Source: Chthoniobacteraceae bacterium
GTDB taxonomy: Bacteria; Verrucomicrobiota; Verrucomicrobiia; Chthoniobacterales; Chthoniobacteraceae
Length of the DNA: 64,000 nucleotides
Direction of reading: 5' to 3'
Assembly (NCBI GenBank): GCA_028293625.1
Contig: JAQGOL010000033.1
Span: forward strand, 62,001 to 126,000
Both the position numbers and the translations under genes were made by a program. Each line of letters starts with the position of its first letter. The stretch's first letter is position 1. Positions 33,951-43,820 of the stretch are shown here, one piece after another. Below the pieces are notes generated by a model that ran no database searches, had not been told where the DNA came from, and worked only from the letters and a program-made list of their open reading frames with translations.

Positions 33951-36900
33951 ATGTTCCTCCTACGCACGCTTTGTATTGTTTTCACCTTGATCGGCGGCGC
34001 CCTGGCTCAAGAACCCGAGCGAAGTTTTCGCGCGGGCGCGGCCGCGGTCGAGATTACGCCCGAGAAATGGCCGGTGCTCGTCAATGCGATGTTCACCGAG
34101 CGCACAGCCGACAAGGTGACCGATCCGCTTTTTGCCAAGGCGCTCGTGCTCGATGATGGCGTCTCGCGCGTTGCGTTGTGCGTGGTCGATACGTGCATGC
34201 TGCCGCGCGATTTGATCGACCGCGCCAAGGAACTCGCGACGGCGGCAAGCGGCATTCCAGTGGAAAAGATGCTCGTCTCGGCTACGCACACGCATTCAGC
34301 GCCGTCGGCGATGGGCTGTCTTGGGAGCCGGGTCGATCCGGAATACGCGGCAGCACTTCCTCCAAAAATCGCGGCGGCGATTATCAAAGCGGCAGGAAAA
34401 CTCGCGCCCGCGCGAGTAGGATGGGCCGGCGTGGACGACTGGGAGCATACTTTTAACCGCCGCTGGATTCGGCGTCCGGACAAGATGTTGAGCGATCCGT
34501 TCGGGGTGAAAAATGTGCGGGCGAATATGCATCCGGGATATAAGAGCCCGGATGCGGTCGGGCCATCGGGGCCGGTCGACCCGGAGCTTTCGGTGCTCGC
34601 GGTGGAAACGCCCGACGGCAAACCGATGGCGGTGCTGGCCAATTATTCGCAACACTATTACGGGTCACCGCTGGTTTCTTCGGATTATTACGGGCGGTTC
34701 GCGCGGCATCTGGCAAAGGCGCTCGGCGCCGACGACACGTTCGTTGGGATCATGTCGCAAGGGACAAGCGGCGATCAGATGTGGATGGATTACGGCGCGC
34801 CGGCCCGGGAGATCGGATACGATCTTTATGCGCAACAAGTGGCGGAGCGGGCCGTGGAAGCCTATCGCAATATCGCGTGGAAAACCGCGGTTCCCCTGCG
34901 CATGGCGGAACGCAAATTGACTCTCAACTTCCGGGTGCCGGACGACGCGCGGCTTTCCTGGGCCAATGAACAGGTCACAAAACTCGGCGCGCGTCTGCCT
35001 CAGACGCAGCCTGAGATTTACGCCAGGGAAGCCATTTATCTTCATGAACGTCCCCAGGCGGAATTAAAACTTCAGGTGCTGCGGATTGGCGACCTTGGCA
35101 TCGTGGCGATTCCCAATGAGGTCTATGGGATCACCGGGTTGAAATTGAAGGCGCAAAGTCCTTTTAAGAGAGGCTTTAATATTGAACTGGCCAATGGGGC
35201 CGAAGGATATATTCCGCCTCCGGAACAACACGCACTGGGCGGTTACACAACGTGGCCGGCGCGGACGGCCGGGTTGGAAGTGCAGGCCGAGCCGCGCATT
35301 GTCGAGGCGCTGCTTGGGTTGCTCGAAGAGGTGGCCGAAAAGCCGCGGCGTCCGTTGATGGAAGAGCCGGGGATCTATACGCAGGCTGTGTCAGATTCCA
35401 AGCCGGCGGCTTATTGGCGCCTTAATGAAATGGTGATCCCAACCGCGCACGACGCCACCGGTCACAAGCACGACGCCACATTTGAGGAAGGAATCGCACT
35501 CGGCCTGCCAGGCGCGGGAAGCGGCAACGGCATCTCGCCTGATCCGGCGCTCAAAGCGTCGAATTTCTCGGGAACCCAGATCAATCGGGCTCCGCATTTT
35601 GCCGGAGGCCGGATGCGCGCCAATCTGCCGCTTGGCGACAATTACAGTGCCGAATTTTGGTTCTGGAACGGGCTTCCTCACGACGCCAGGCCTGTGACCG
35701 CTTATCTCTTTTCACGCGGCACCGATGCGGACAAGAAAGCGGCCGGCGAGCATTTGGGTATTGGCGGCAGCTATCGCGGCGGCCTTGAGGGGCGGCTGAT
35801 TCTTTTCAATGGAAATGAGCGCGATGAACTCCTCGCGGGAAATACGGTGATGGCGCTGCGGGCGTGGCATCATGTTGTTTTGGTGCGCGAAGGAAAAAAG
35901 GTGCGGGTGCATCTCGATGGACGCGCCGAGCCCGAGATCACCGGCGAATTGGAAAAGACGTTGCCGCGTGGCGAGCACTCCATTTTCCTCGGCGGCCGCA
36001 GTGATGGGCTTTTTGGTTTGGAAGGACGGCTGGATGAAGTGGCGCTTTATGATCGCGCGTTGTCGCCAAAAGAAATCGCCGCGCACTATGAGGCGTCCGC
36101 GTTGATCCCGCCGGTTGCCGCGGCTCCAGCCCGGGGTGCGGTGGAATCGGCGCCTCTTTCGCCGCTTGATTCATTGAAAAAAATCCATGTGCGCAACGGT
36201 TACGGCGTGGAGCTGGTCGCAAGTGAACCGCTCACGATGGATCCGGTGGCCATTGACTGGGATGGCACGGGCCGGATGTGGGTGGTTGAGATGGCTGATT
36301 ATCCGCTTGGGATGGATGGCAAAGGGAAGTCGGGCGGCCGGGTGCGTCTGCTTGAGGATACGGATGGCGACGGACGCTACGATAAATCGACGCTCTTTGC
36401 CGAAGGACTCAATTTCCCCACTGGTCTGATCGCATGGCGCGACGGGGTGATTGTCAGCGCCGCACCCGACATCCTTTTTCTTCGCGACACGGATGGCGAC
36501 GGAAAGGCCGATAAGCGCGAGGTGCTCGTGAGCGGGCTGACTCAAGGCAATCAACAGCTGCGCGCAAACGGCCTGCGATGGGGCCTCGACAACTGGGTTT
36601 ATTGCGCGGCAGGCGGGCATCATGGCGATTATGGGATCGGCACCAAGCTGCGCACCCGCGCGGGGGAGGTGCTGGTCGGTTCGCGCGATTTTCGGTTTCG
36701 TCCCGATACAGGGGAGATTGAACCGCAAAGCGGGCCGTCGCAGTTCGGGCGGAACCGGGACGATTGGGGGCATTGGTTTGGAACGCAAAACTCGCGTCCG
36801 CTCTGGCATTACGTCCTCGGGGATCAATACCTGCGGAGGAACCCGCATATCGCCGCGCCGGCACCGACCCATCAGGTTGTGGTGCCACTCAATCCGAAGG

Positions 36901-39900
36901 TCTGGCCGGCAAGCCGCCAGGAGAAACGGTTCCACAGTTTTGATCAGGGAGGCCATTTCACCTCGGCCTGCAGCGGGATGATCTATCGCGACGACCTCCT
37001 TTTTCCAAAGGGCGAAATGCACGCGTTCACCTGCGAGCCATTCCACAATCTCGTGCAGCACAATATTCTCGCTGACGATGGCCCGAGTTTTTCCGCCCAT
37101 CGGGCTCCGGAAGAGGACGGCACCGAGTTTTTTGCCAGTGAAGATCGCTGGTGCCGGCCGGTCATGACACGCACCGGACCGGACGGCGCGCTCTGGGTTG
37201 TGGACATGTATCGCTACATGATCGAGCACCCGGATTGGCTCCCACCGGAAGGCAAGGCGGAGCTGTTGCCGCATTACCGGCTCGGGGAGGATAAAGGGCG
37301 CATCTACCGGGTATTTCCTTCGGGTGTCGCGACGCGAAAACCATTGCGTCTTGATTCCATGGACATCGGCGCACTGGTGGAGGCGCTTGATTCATCAAAT
37401 GAATGGCAGCGGGACAAGGCGCACCAGCTTCTCCTATGGCGCGCGGACAAGGCGTCCATTGAGCCGCTCACAAAGTTGGCGCGTGAAAGTCTTAACCCGC
37501 TTGCACGACTCCATGCGCTTTGTGTTCTTGACGGGCTCGGCGCGCTTTCCTCAGAGAGCGTCGGACGCGCTCTGGCTGACACGCATCCTGGTGTCCGTGA
37601 AAACGCGGTGCGCCTGGCTGAAAAGCTCGCCTCCCCGGAAGTTATTACCACGGCGGCGAAGCTGGCGGACGATCCCGATGCCAAGGTGCGGCTGCAACTC
37701 GCGTTCACGTTGGGCGAATGGAACGACCCGGCCGCGGGCGCCGCATTGGGCCGGCTGGCGGTGGCCGATTATTCAGATCCTTTTATTTTTGCGGCCGTGA
37801 TGAGCTCGGCTGTGCCGCATTGTCGCGCGTTGGCCGAGGCGGCGGTCAAAGATGGCGGTCCGGCGCTGGCCGCGTTGTCCGAGCCGCTTGCCAACCTGGC
37901 ACTTGCCTTGAATGAACGCGATGCGCTTGCGGCGCTGCTCGCACCGGCACTGACGCCGCATGATTCCAGCTTCACCGTGGCGCAATTGGTGGAGTTCACG
38001 CGGTTTCTTGATGCAGTTGGCGCGCGCAAAACCTCGCTGGAAACGCTCGCCGTGGGAACCGATTTGCTCGCCGCGCGGATTGGCAAGGTCAAGCCGCTGA
38101 CAGACTGGGCGCGCATGGCCGCCGGGCAGGCCAATACGCCCATTGAATTGCGAGCGGCCGCTGCCGACATGCTCACGCGGCTTCCATCGAGCCAGGAAGA
38201 AGCACTCGCGTTATTGAAACAATGGCTGCTTCCGGATCAACCCGGCAACTTGCAGCAAGCGGCCGTCAAATCGCTTTCCTCAACAGTCACCGATTCGGTT
38301 CCCGCCACATTGCTTGCCGGCTGGGAATCGTATGCGCCGGAAACCCGGGCCATCGCACTCGACGCCTTGCTCACCCGGGGGCCGTGGACGATTGCCCTGC
38401 TTGAATACTCGTCGCAGGGCCATCCGCTGGCGCTGGATGCCACCCGGCGCGCGCAATTGCTTAAGCATCAATCCGCGCGCGTCCGCGAATTGGCGGAAAA
38501 GCTTCTGAGTCCGACTGCGACCCGGGTAAAGGTGATCGAGCAATTCCAGCCTGCCCTTAAATTGACCGGTGAGCGGGCGCGAGGAGAGGCCGTCTTTTCA
38601 CGGCTTTGCATCGGATGCCACAAACTGGGCGAGCTTGGGCGCGACATTGGCCCGAACCTGCGCTCGGTGGCGGAGCATCCGCCTGAAAAGCTGCTCACCA
38701 ATATTCTTGATCCGAATGCGGATGTGCAGCCCGGCTTTTATGCGTATCAATGCCGGCTTGTTGATGGGACCGAGCTCTACGGCCTGATCGCCGCGGAGAC
38801 CGGCAACAGCATCACGATCAAGCTCGCCGACGGCACCACGCGCGCGGTATTGCGCAAGGAAATCGCGGTGCTCAAAAGCGCCAACGTTTCCCTCATGCCG
38901 GAAGGGCTCGAAGCCGGGATGACCGTTCAGGAAATGGCCGATTTGATCGAGTTCCTGCGCTCAGGGAGCGGCGCCGCAAAAGCGGTTTCCGCGGGGAAAA
39001 ATGACCTGCGCGTGGGAGCCTCGTCCGTGAATTTAAAAGCCGATGACACGATGCCGATCGCCGGTTCGCTTGAGGCGCATTTTACCAAGGAGCAGGAAGG
39101 CCAGTTGCGCGCCACCGCTCTGGTGGTGGAGAAATCGGGGGAGGCGAGAATTGCCATTGTCGCGTGTGACGTGCTTTGGGTGACGCGCGCCATTGTCGAT
39201 GCCGCCCTTGTTGAGATTCAAAAGACCACCGGCATTGCGCCCTCGCATGTGCTGGTCAACGCGACGCACACCCATCACGCACCCGGGACCGCGCCGGCGC
39301 ACGCGTTTGGCTGGTCGGAAAAGTTCGCGGACGAAGTGCGCCGCGGGATCGTGCAAGCCGTGCAGGAAGCCAATGCGCGGCTCGCCGATGCAGCGTTTTT
39401 TTACCATCTCGGAGAAGAACGCACGGTGGGCGGGAACAGCCGGTTCCTGCTCGGCGACGGCGCGATCTCGTGGCTTAACCCGATTGGCGAGGCGGGAGCC
39501 AAAGTGCAGCCGACCGGGCCGTTTGATCCGCAGCTGCCGGTGCTCGATTTCCGGGGAAACGACGGGCGGACACTCGCGCTGCTTTTTAATCATTCCACGC
39601 ACACCATCGGCACCCGTTCAGGACGCGATGCGCGCTCGCCGGGTTTTTATGGGCTGGCCGCGCAGGAGCTCGAAAGTGAACTGGGCGGTGTGATCGGATT
39701 TCTGGAAGGCGCATCCGGTTCGACGCACAACGTCCGCAACGTGCCGGTGCCCGTGGCCATTGAGCGCATGAAAGAAGCCGTGCAATCGGCGCGCTCGCAG
39801 GCATTGCCGCATCCGGTGACCCATATCGCCTCACTGAAACGTCCATTCACTTTCCGGGTCAGATCATTTGACGAGGCGATTGAGGAGGCAAAGGTGGCGC

Positions 39901-40286
39901 GCTATTCCATGGCTTACGCTTCCCAGGCAGCGACACGGATTCGTGAAATTTTCGCGGATCAACGCCGCGAACTCGCTCCGCAGCAGGGGCAGGAACGGAA
40001 AACCTGGTTGCAAACGCTCCTCATTGGTGATGTGGCCATTGTCGGCGTGCCGGCCGAATATTTCACCGGACTCGGCCTTGAGATTAAACGGCGCTCCCCG
40101 TTTAAAAACACTTTCATCGCGGAATTGGCCAACGACTGGATTGGCTATCTGCCGGATTCAACCGCGCATCGGCTTGGCGGGTATCAAACCTGGACCGGGC
40201 TGCACAGTTACGCTGAGCCCGGCACCGGTGAACGAATCGCGGATGAAGCGGTGGCAATGCTCAACGCGATGGCCGGTTTGAAGTGA
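33951..40286 (+). CDS. Giant exported fusion: ceramidase-like / LamG / dehydrogenase / HEAT / cytochrome c / ceramidase-like
   Basis: Protein of 2111 residues with a signal peptide (1-19). Residues about 22-465 resemble neutral ceramidase, with zinc motif ATHTHSAP at 111-118 and NYSQHYYG near 225. A LamG/concanavalin-like domain follows (about 475-720, AAYWRLNEM and LDEVALYDRALSPKE). Residues about 740-1135 are a PVC dehydrogenase propeller (GYGVELVASEPLTMDPVAID), then HEAT repeats (1150-1530), a heme domain with CIGCH at 1553-1557, and a second ceramidase-like domain (about 1690-2111) with NATHTHHAP at 1770-1778 and NHSTHTIG. Both copies keep the His-Thr-His pair. The substrate could be a lipid amide or another ester/amide; oxidation coupled to hydrolysis is inferred. 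Its stop codon lies in a palindrome shared with the convergent gene. Confidence 0.85.
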   Translation: MFLLRTLCIVFTLIGGALAQEPERSFRAGAAAVEITPEKWPVLVNAMFTERTADKVTDPLFAKALVLDDGVSRVALCVVDTCMLPRDLIDRAKELATAASGIPVEKMLVSATHTHSAPSAMGCLGSRVDPEYAAALPPKIAAAIIKAAGKLAPARVGWAGVDDWEHTFNRRWIRRPDKMLSDPFGVKNVRANMHPGYKSPDAVGPSGPVDPELSVLAVETPDGKPMAVLANYSQHYYGSPLVSSDYYGRFARHLAKALGADDTFVGIMSQGTSGDQMWMDYGAPAREIGYDLYAQQVAERAVEAYRNIAWKTAVPLRMAERKLTLNFRVPDDARLSWANEQVTKLGARLPQTQPEIYAREAIYLHERPQAELKLQVLRIGDLGIVAIPNEVYGITGLKLKAQSPFKRGFNIELANGAEGYIPPPEQHALGGYTTWPARTAGLEVQAEPRIVEALLGLLEEVAEKPRRPLMEEPGIYTQAVSDSKPAAYWRLNEMVIPTAHDATGHKHDATFEEGIALGLPGAGSGNGISPDPALKASNFSGTQINRAPHFAGGRMRANLPLGDNYSAEFWFWNGLPHDARPVTAYLFSRGTDADKKAAGEHLGIGGSYRGGLEGRLILFNGNERDELLAGNTVMALRAWHHVVLVREGKKVRVHLDGRAEPEITGELEKTLPRGEHSIFLGGRSDGLFGLEGRLDEVALYDRALSPKEIAAHYEASALIPPVAAAPARGAVESAPLSPLDSLKKIHVRNGYGVELVASEPLTMDPVAIDWDGTGRMWVVEMADYPLGMDGKGKSGGRVRLLEDTDGDGRYDKSTLFAEGLNFPTGLIAWRDGVIVSAAPDILFLRDTDGDGKADKREVLVSGLTQGNQQLRANGLRWGLDNWVYCAAGGHHGDYGIGTKLRTRAGEVLVGSRDFRFRPDTGEIEPQSGPSQFGRNRDDWGHWFGTQNSRPLWHYVLGDQYLRRNPHIAAPAPTHQVVVPLNPKVWPASRQEKRFHSFDQGGHFTSACSGMIYRDDLLFPKGEMHAFTCEPFHNLVQHNILADDGPSFSAHRAPEEDGTEFFASEDRWCRPVMTRTGPDGALWVVDMYRYMIEHPDWLPPEGKAELLPHYRLGEDKGRIYRVFPSGVATRKPLRLDSMDIGALVEALDSSNEWQRDKAHQLLLWRADKASIEPLTKLARESLNPLARLHALCVLDGLGALSSESVGRALADTHPGVRENAVRLAEKLASPEVITTAAKLADDPDAKVRLQLAFTLGEWNDPAAGAALGRLAVADYSDPFIFAAVMSSAVPHCRALAEAAVKDGGPALAALSEPLANLALALNERDALAALLAPALTPHDSSFTVAQLVEFTRFLDAVGARKTSLETLAVGTDLLAARIGKVKPLTDWARMAAGQANTPIELRAAAADMLTRLPSSQEEALALLKQWLLPDQPGNLQQAAVKSLSSTVTDSVPATLLAGWESYAPETRAIALDALLTRGPWTIALLEYSSQGHPLALDATRRAQLLKHQSARVRELAEKLLSPTATRVKVIEQFQPALKLTGERARGEAVFSRLCIGCHKLGELGRDIGPNLRSVAEHPPEKLLTNILDPNADVQPGFYAYQCRLVDGTELYGLIAAETGNSITIKLADGTTRAVLRKEIAVLKSANVSLMPEGLEAGMTVQEMADLIEFLRSGSGAAKAVSAGKNDLRVGASSVNLKADDTMPIAGSLEAHFTKEQEGQLRATALVVEKSGEARIAIVACDVLWVTRAIVDAALVEIQKTTGIAPSHVLVNATHTHHAPGTAPAHAFGWSEKFADEVRRGIVQAVQEANARLADAAFFYHLGEERTVGGNSRFLLGDGAISWLNPIGEAGAKVQPTGPFDPQLPVLDFRGNDGRTLALLFNHSTHTIGTRSGRDARSPGFYGLAAQELESELGGVIGFLEGASGSTHNVRNVPVPVAIERMKEAVQSARSQALPHPVTHIASLKRPFTFRVRSFDEAIEEAKVARYSMAYASQAATRIREIFADQRRELAPQQGQERKTWLQTLLIGDVAIVGVPAEYFTGLGLEIKRRSPFKNTFIAELANDWIGYLPDSTAHRLGGYQTWTGLHSYAEPGTGERIADEAVAMLNAMAGLK

Positions 40287-40302
40287 GTTTGCGCAAACTC
40301 AC
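40283..40302. terminator. Perfect 20-bp palindrome spanning both stop codons of convergent genes
   Basis: GTGAGTTTGC and GCAAACTCAC are exact reverse complements without a spacer. The TGA of the plus-strand fusion gene (40284-40286) and that of the minus-strand hydrolase (40299-40301) occupy symmetric places in the arms. It could form a hairpin in either transcript and act as a bidirectional terminator, but there is no T-tract. Confidence 0.5.
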
Positions 40303-42479
40303 CGTGCAAGGAGCCACTTCACGGCATCTTTGCTCGAGCCTTTTTTGCCGTCAAAAGTGAGCTTCGAGGAGGCGCCGGTTTTTTGATAAATCGACGAGGC
40401 GAGCTGGACGCTTGCTTTGGATTCACCGGCCAGCCAGGTGGCCCGGGGCGCGCTCAAGGCAAGCAAGCCGGGGAGGTCGCCGTATTTTGCGCCGCCGGGA
40501 AGAAAGTCTGGGCTGCGGAGATCAAGCACGCTGGCGAATCGAAAGCCGCCGGTGCCGATGGCAGCGCGACGGATGGCATCGCCCGATTGGGAACGGGCGG
40601 CGGCCAGGATCGGGCCGGTCCGATCGAGGGCGACGGCATCGAGCTGCTTTACTTTTCCCGGCTCCGACCGGATCAGCTGGATCATTGTCAGGATGTCGTG
40701 CACCCGGTGCGCGAATACGGCGGGATTGTAGCCAAACGTGTAGGCGGCCGATTCCCGGGGATTCCTGACTGTCGGGGTGGCTTCGAATTTGGCATCGGTG
40801 AGGAATTCGCCCTGATAGAGCAGGTCAACGCCAACCACTGCGGAGCCGGCGGCGACGATGCCCGCGATCTCGGGCGTCGGTTCGCCTTGTTCGTTAAACA
40901 GACCCGCCTTGCCTTGCTCGCTAAGCCAAAGAACCACTTTGCCGGTCCACTTTTTTGGGTAAATCCAGAGGACGGGCAATTGTTCGCCGTGCGTCTTGTT
41001 TGAAACAAGGCCGCTCATCTGAAGCCAAGCCCCTTTGTCGACCTTTTCAGAGAGCTTCCATTCCACCTCTCCAGCCTCTTCCAGATTGCGTCCGAGGACG
41101 ACTCCCACTGCCGGCGCGACGGCTTTTTTAAAGCGCTCAAGGGTTGCCTGTTCAGGGGCGAGCTGTTTCGCGGCATCGGTCCAAAACCAATGGAGCAGGG
41201 AACGCTCAAATTCGGGATCGGCAACGGCGGGCTTTGGATGGAGATCATCCCAGACGGACATTTCGGCTTCGGTGAGCCGCTGGAAATCGGGCTCCTCGAT
41301 CGGCTCCGCGTGGCCGAGTTTGAAATGAGAGTTGACCCACGAAAGCATGGCGGCGCGGGTCACGTAGTTGAAGTTGTGCTTGAAATTTTCGCCTCGGTTT
41401 AACATGACCTCGTCCGGGGCTCCAAGCAGTGTGTAGAGCGCTTTGAGTTCCGGAAACCCTTTGGTGGAGAGCTCTTTTGTCCAGTCATCGGCACTGTTCA
41501 TCCCCTGCGGTTTGGGGGCGAATAACGCGGCGAACTCGACGTTGCCGGTGCCGATTCGAAGCAGGCTGGCATTTTCGCAAGTGCATCCGCCTTGCATCGA
41601 GGTGCTGACCATGACGGCTGGGAAAGAAAGTCTGATTCGCGGATCAATCGCGCTCAGCAGCATGGTTTGGGTCCCCCCGCCGCTTTCCCCGGTGACAGCA
41701 ATGCGTTCGGGATCGATCTCAGGCAGGCTCAGCAGGAAATCGAGGGCGCGGATCGCGTTCCACGTTTGCAGCCCCATGACGCTTTGGAGATGCGCTTCGG
41801 CTTGCGGACTATAAAGGCCCCAGTTTTCCGCCGTATTCATCTCGGGGCGTTGTTTGGCAAACTTGTGGATGATCTCCGCCGGGATTTGAATGCTGTCGGC
41901 ATTGCCAAGCATGTCCCAGTGGAACACCACGCAGCCAAGACGGGCCAGCATCACGCATCGCGCTTGAAGCGAACTGCGCCCGCCTTCTTCAAAACGCTCG
42001 GCCCCATCGGCAATATCGCGTTTGACTCCTTCAATTCCCGTATCAAGGAACCGCCCCGCCGGCCAGTGCCCATGCGGACTCAACACGCCGGGCACTTTGC
42101 CGGTGATCGTTTTTGGACGGTAAAGATTTCCCGTTACGAAAAAACCAGGCGCGCTCTCGAAGTAGACCTTTTCCACCGTGTATTCGCCGCGATCGATCTT
42201 CCCATGAATGACGGCTTTAAGCGGCGTTTTGGTCGGCAACGGCCAGAGGCCTTCGGCGACCAGGATCTGGCGGCGGACGCGTTCAGCGCGTTTTTCCCAA
42301 GCCTCGCGCGAGGCGGGGGGAGAAAAAGGAAAATAGCCGTCGAGATCCTTGAGCGGTTCAAGGCGGAGATCCTTGGGCAGCTCGCCTGCTGGCAATACCC
42401 GCGGCGCCTGGGCGCCCGCGCTGCAAAGAAAGAGAGTGACAAGGGCGAACGCGGAACGAGCCAGGACCGGGGAGATCAT
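40299..42479 (-). CDS. Exported alpha/beta hydrolase, acetyl xylan esterase-like
   Basis: Protein of 726 residues with a signal peptide (1-24). An N-terminal region (about 30-110) precedes an alpha/beta hydrolase core of the acetyl xylan esterase/dienelactone hydrolase class. It shows SPHGHWPAGR, the nucleophile elbow VTGESGGGTQT (about residue 265) and CTCENASLLRIGTGN. A probable catalytic His is in ENFKHNFNYVTR (about 365). The C-terminal 270 residues form a second, hydrolase-like domain without a clear nucleophile motif. Many verrucomicrobial and planctomycete genomes have such tandem esterases beside PSD1/DUF1501 genes. It is likely to deacetylate polysaccharides in the periplasm or outside, but the substrate is unknown. 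It is the last gene of the minus-strand group. Confidence 0.8.
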   Translation of the reverse strand: MISPVLARSAFALVTLFLCSAGAQAPRVLPAGELPKDLRLEPLKDLDGYFPFSPPASREAWEKRAERVRRQILVAEGLWPLPTKTPLKAVIHGKIDRGEYTVEKVYFESAPGFFVTGNLYRPKTITGKVPGVLSPHGHWPAGRFLDTGIEGVKRDIADGAERFEEGGRSSLQARCVMLARLGCVVFHWDMLGNADSIQIPAEIIHKFAKQRPEMNTAENWGLYSPQAEAHLQSVMGLQTWNAIRALDFLLSLPEIDPERIAVTGESGGGTQTMLLSAIDPRIRLSFPAVMVSTSMQGGCTCENASLLRIGTGNVEFAALFAPKPQGMNSADDWTKELSTKGFPELKALYTLLGAPDEVMLNRGENFKHNFNYVTRAAMLSWVNSHFKLGHAEPIEEPDFQRLTEAEMSVWDDLHPKPAVADPEFERSLLHWFWTDAAKQLAPEQATLERFKKAVAPAVGVVLGRNLEEAGEVEWKLSEKVDKGAWLQMSGLVSNKTHGEQLPVLWIYPKKWTGKVVLWLSEQGKAGLFNEQGEPTPEIAGIVAAGSAVVGVDLLYQGEFLTDAKFEATPTVRNPRESAAYTFGYNPAVFAHRVHDILTMIQLIRSEPGKVKQLDAVALDRTGPILAAARSQSGDAIRRAAIGTGGFRFASVLDLRSPDFLPGGAKYGDLPGLLALSAPRATWLAGESKASVQLASSIYQKTGASSKLTFDGKKGSSKDAVKWLLAR

Positions 42480-42558
42480 GGCTCGGACGCTATCAAAGCG
42501 CTTTCAGCTTGGAAAGAAGATGCGTGGCAAACAGCAATGCCCGCTGAAAAAAGCCAGC

Positions 42559-43722
42559 TTACTTTTTTGAGCCGCGCCACCGCCGTGCTCCGGCAACCAA
42601 TCCGGCGAGTCCAAGCAATGCGAAGCTGGCCGGCTCGGGCACGGCTACTGTGCCGCCAACGATGGAGACCTCGCCCATGGAAAGGACGTTGGCTTCATCC
42701 TGGTTGCCCCCTCCACCGCTGCCGGAAAGATCCGAGTCCGCGGTGCGAAGAATACGCACGGTTTGTCCACGAAGCGGGATGCCGCCATTGAGGCCCGCGA
42801 GGTCGAGCGAGAGGTCTGCCGGACCGGCGGGGAAAGAAAATCCGGCGTTCTCGGGATTAAGAAGCGCCGACTGGAAAATGAGTTTGCCTGTGCTGTCGCG
42901 AATTTCGACCGTGATATCGCGCAGCCGCGAACCGCAGCAGTTTTCCCGGTTATGGATATTGATATTCTGGAGATCAAAATCTTCTCCAAGGTTCACCTCC
43001 CAAAATGCCGCCGCGTCAGCGCCCTGGGTGTGCGAGAAGTCTGAGTTATTGCCATTGATGGCGGCGGAGGCGCCGAAACTCCCTTCGGTGGTGCTTTGCC
43101 GCGCGCTGAGGTTAAAGAGGTTTGCCCGGGTAAGATCGGTTCCAAGCGGCAGGGTGACGTTGCTGATATCAAAAAGCTGAACTTCACCGAGTGAAAGGAT
43201 GCTGCGATCGTCAGTGCCGTCAGGGGAAATCACCGTGCGCGCTACCTTGACGACCCGTCCGTTGAGGCTGCCGCTAAGGGGAACATCGAGCTTTTGCGGG
43301 CTGCCGAGAACGTTGTCGGGATTGAGCAATCCCGAGTCGAAAATCTGGGTTGTGGCGGTTTCATCCGAGAAAACCGAGACGGTGATGTCGCGCAGCCGCT
43401 CCCCGCAGCAACTCTCCCGGTTGATCGCGCGCACATAACTGAAATCCTGATTGGACGGCAGGGTCAGCGACCAGGTCGGGGCGGGATCGCTGGCGAGCGT
43501 GTGGGTGAAATCGGAGGGATTGCCGTTGATGGCGAAATCGGCTGTATAGCTGGCGAGCGTGGAGGATTGAGTGGCAACGCTCCCCTCCAGAGTAAGGGAA
43601 TTTACAAGAACCTGCGTTGCCTGGGCCGCGGTTCCAATGGAGAACAATGCGGCGATTACAAGAGGAACGCTTCCTACAACGCGATGGAGATTTTTGGATG
43701 CCCTGATCATAACGTAATTCAT
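42559..43722 (-). CDS. PEP-CTERM protein with two fucolectin-like discoidin domains
   Basis: Protein of 387 residues. The signal sequence covers about 15-36. Two tandem domains (about 38-185 and 195-350) each contain the F5/8-type and F-type lectin signature: NRESCCGERLRDITV and NRENCCGSRLRDITV, with adjacent cysteines. Each is preceded by a matching SDFTHT or SDFSHT pattern. In F-type lectins this region binds fucose or other sugars and calcium. The C-terminus VPEPASFALLGLAGLVAGA plus RRWRGSKK is a PEP-CTERM signal, implying exosortase processing. It follows the DUF1501 gene by 98 bases on the same strand. Its domains differ from the YGN-SWI module at 12-20 kb. Confidence 0.88.
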   Translation of the reverse strand: MNYVMIRASKNLHRVVGSVPLVIAALFSIGTAAQATQVLVNSLTLEGSVATQSSTLASYTADFAINGNPSDFTHTLASDPAPTWSLTLPSNQDFSYVRAINRESCCGERLRDITVSVFSDETATTQIFDSGLLNPDNVLGSPQKLDVPLSGSLNGRVVKVARTVISPDGTDDRSILSLGEVQLFDISNVTLPLGTDLTRANLFNLSARQSTTEGSFGASAAINGNNSDFSHTQGADAAAFWEVNLGEDFDLQNINIHNRENCCGSRLRDITVEIRDSTGKLIFQSALLNPENAGFSFPAGPADLSLDLAGLNGGIPLRGQTVRILRTADSDLSGSGGGGNQDEANVLSMGEVSIVGGTVAVPEPASFALLGLAGLVAGARRWRGSKK

Positions 43723-43820
43723 GGAGATTATCTGGCAGCGCTAAAAGCTAAATCCGCTGGCGATGTGTGTTGGATCCTGATCCCGGGCGTTCCTTTAGAG
43801 CGGCACGAGCGTAGGAGAAT

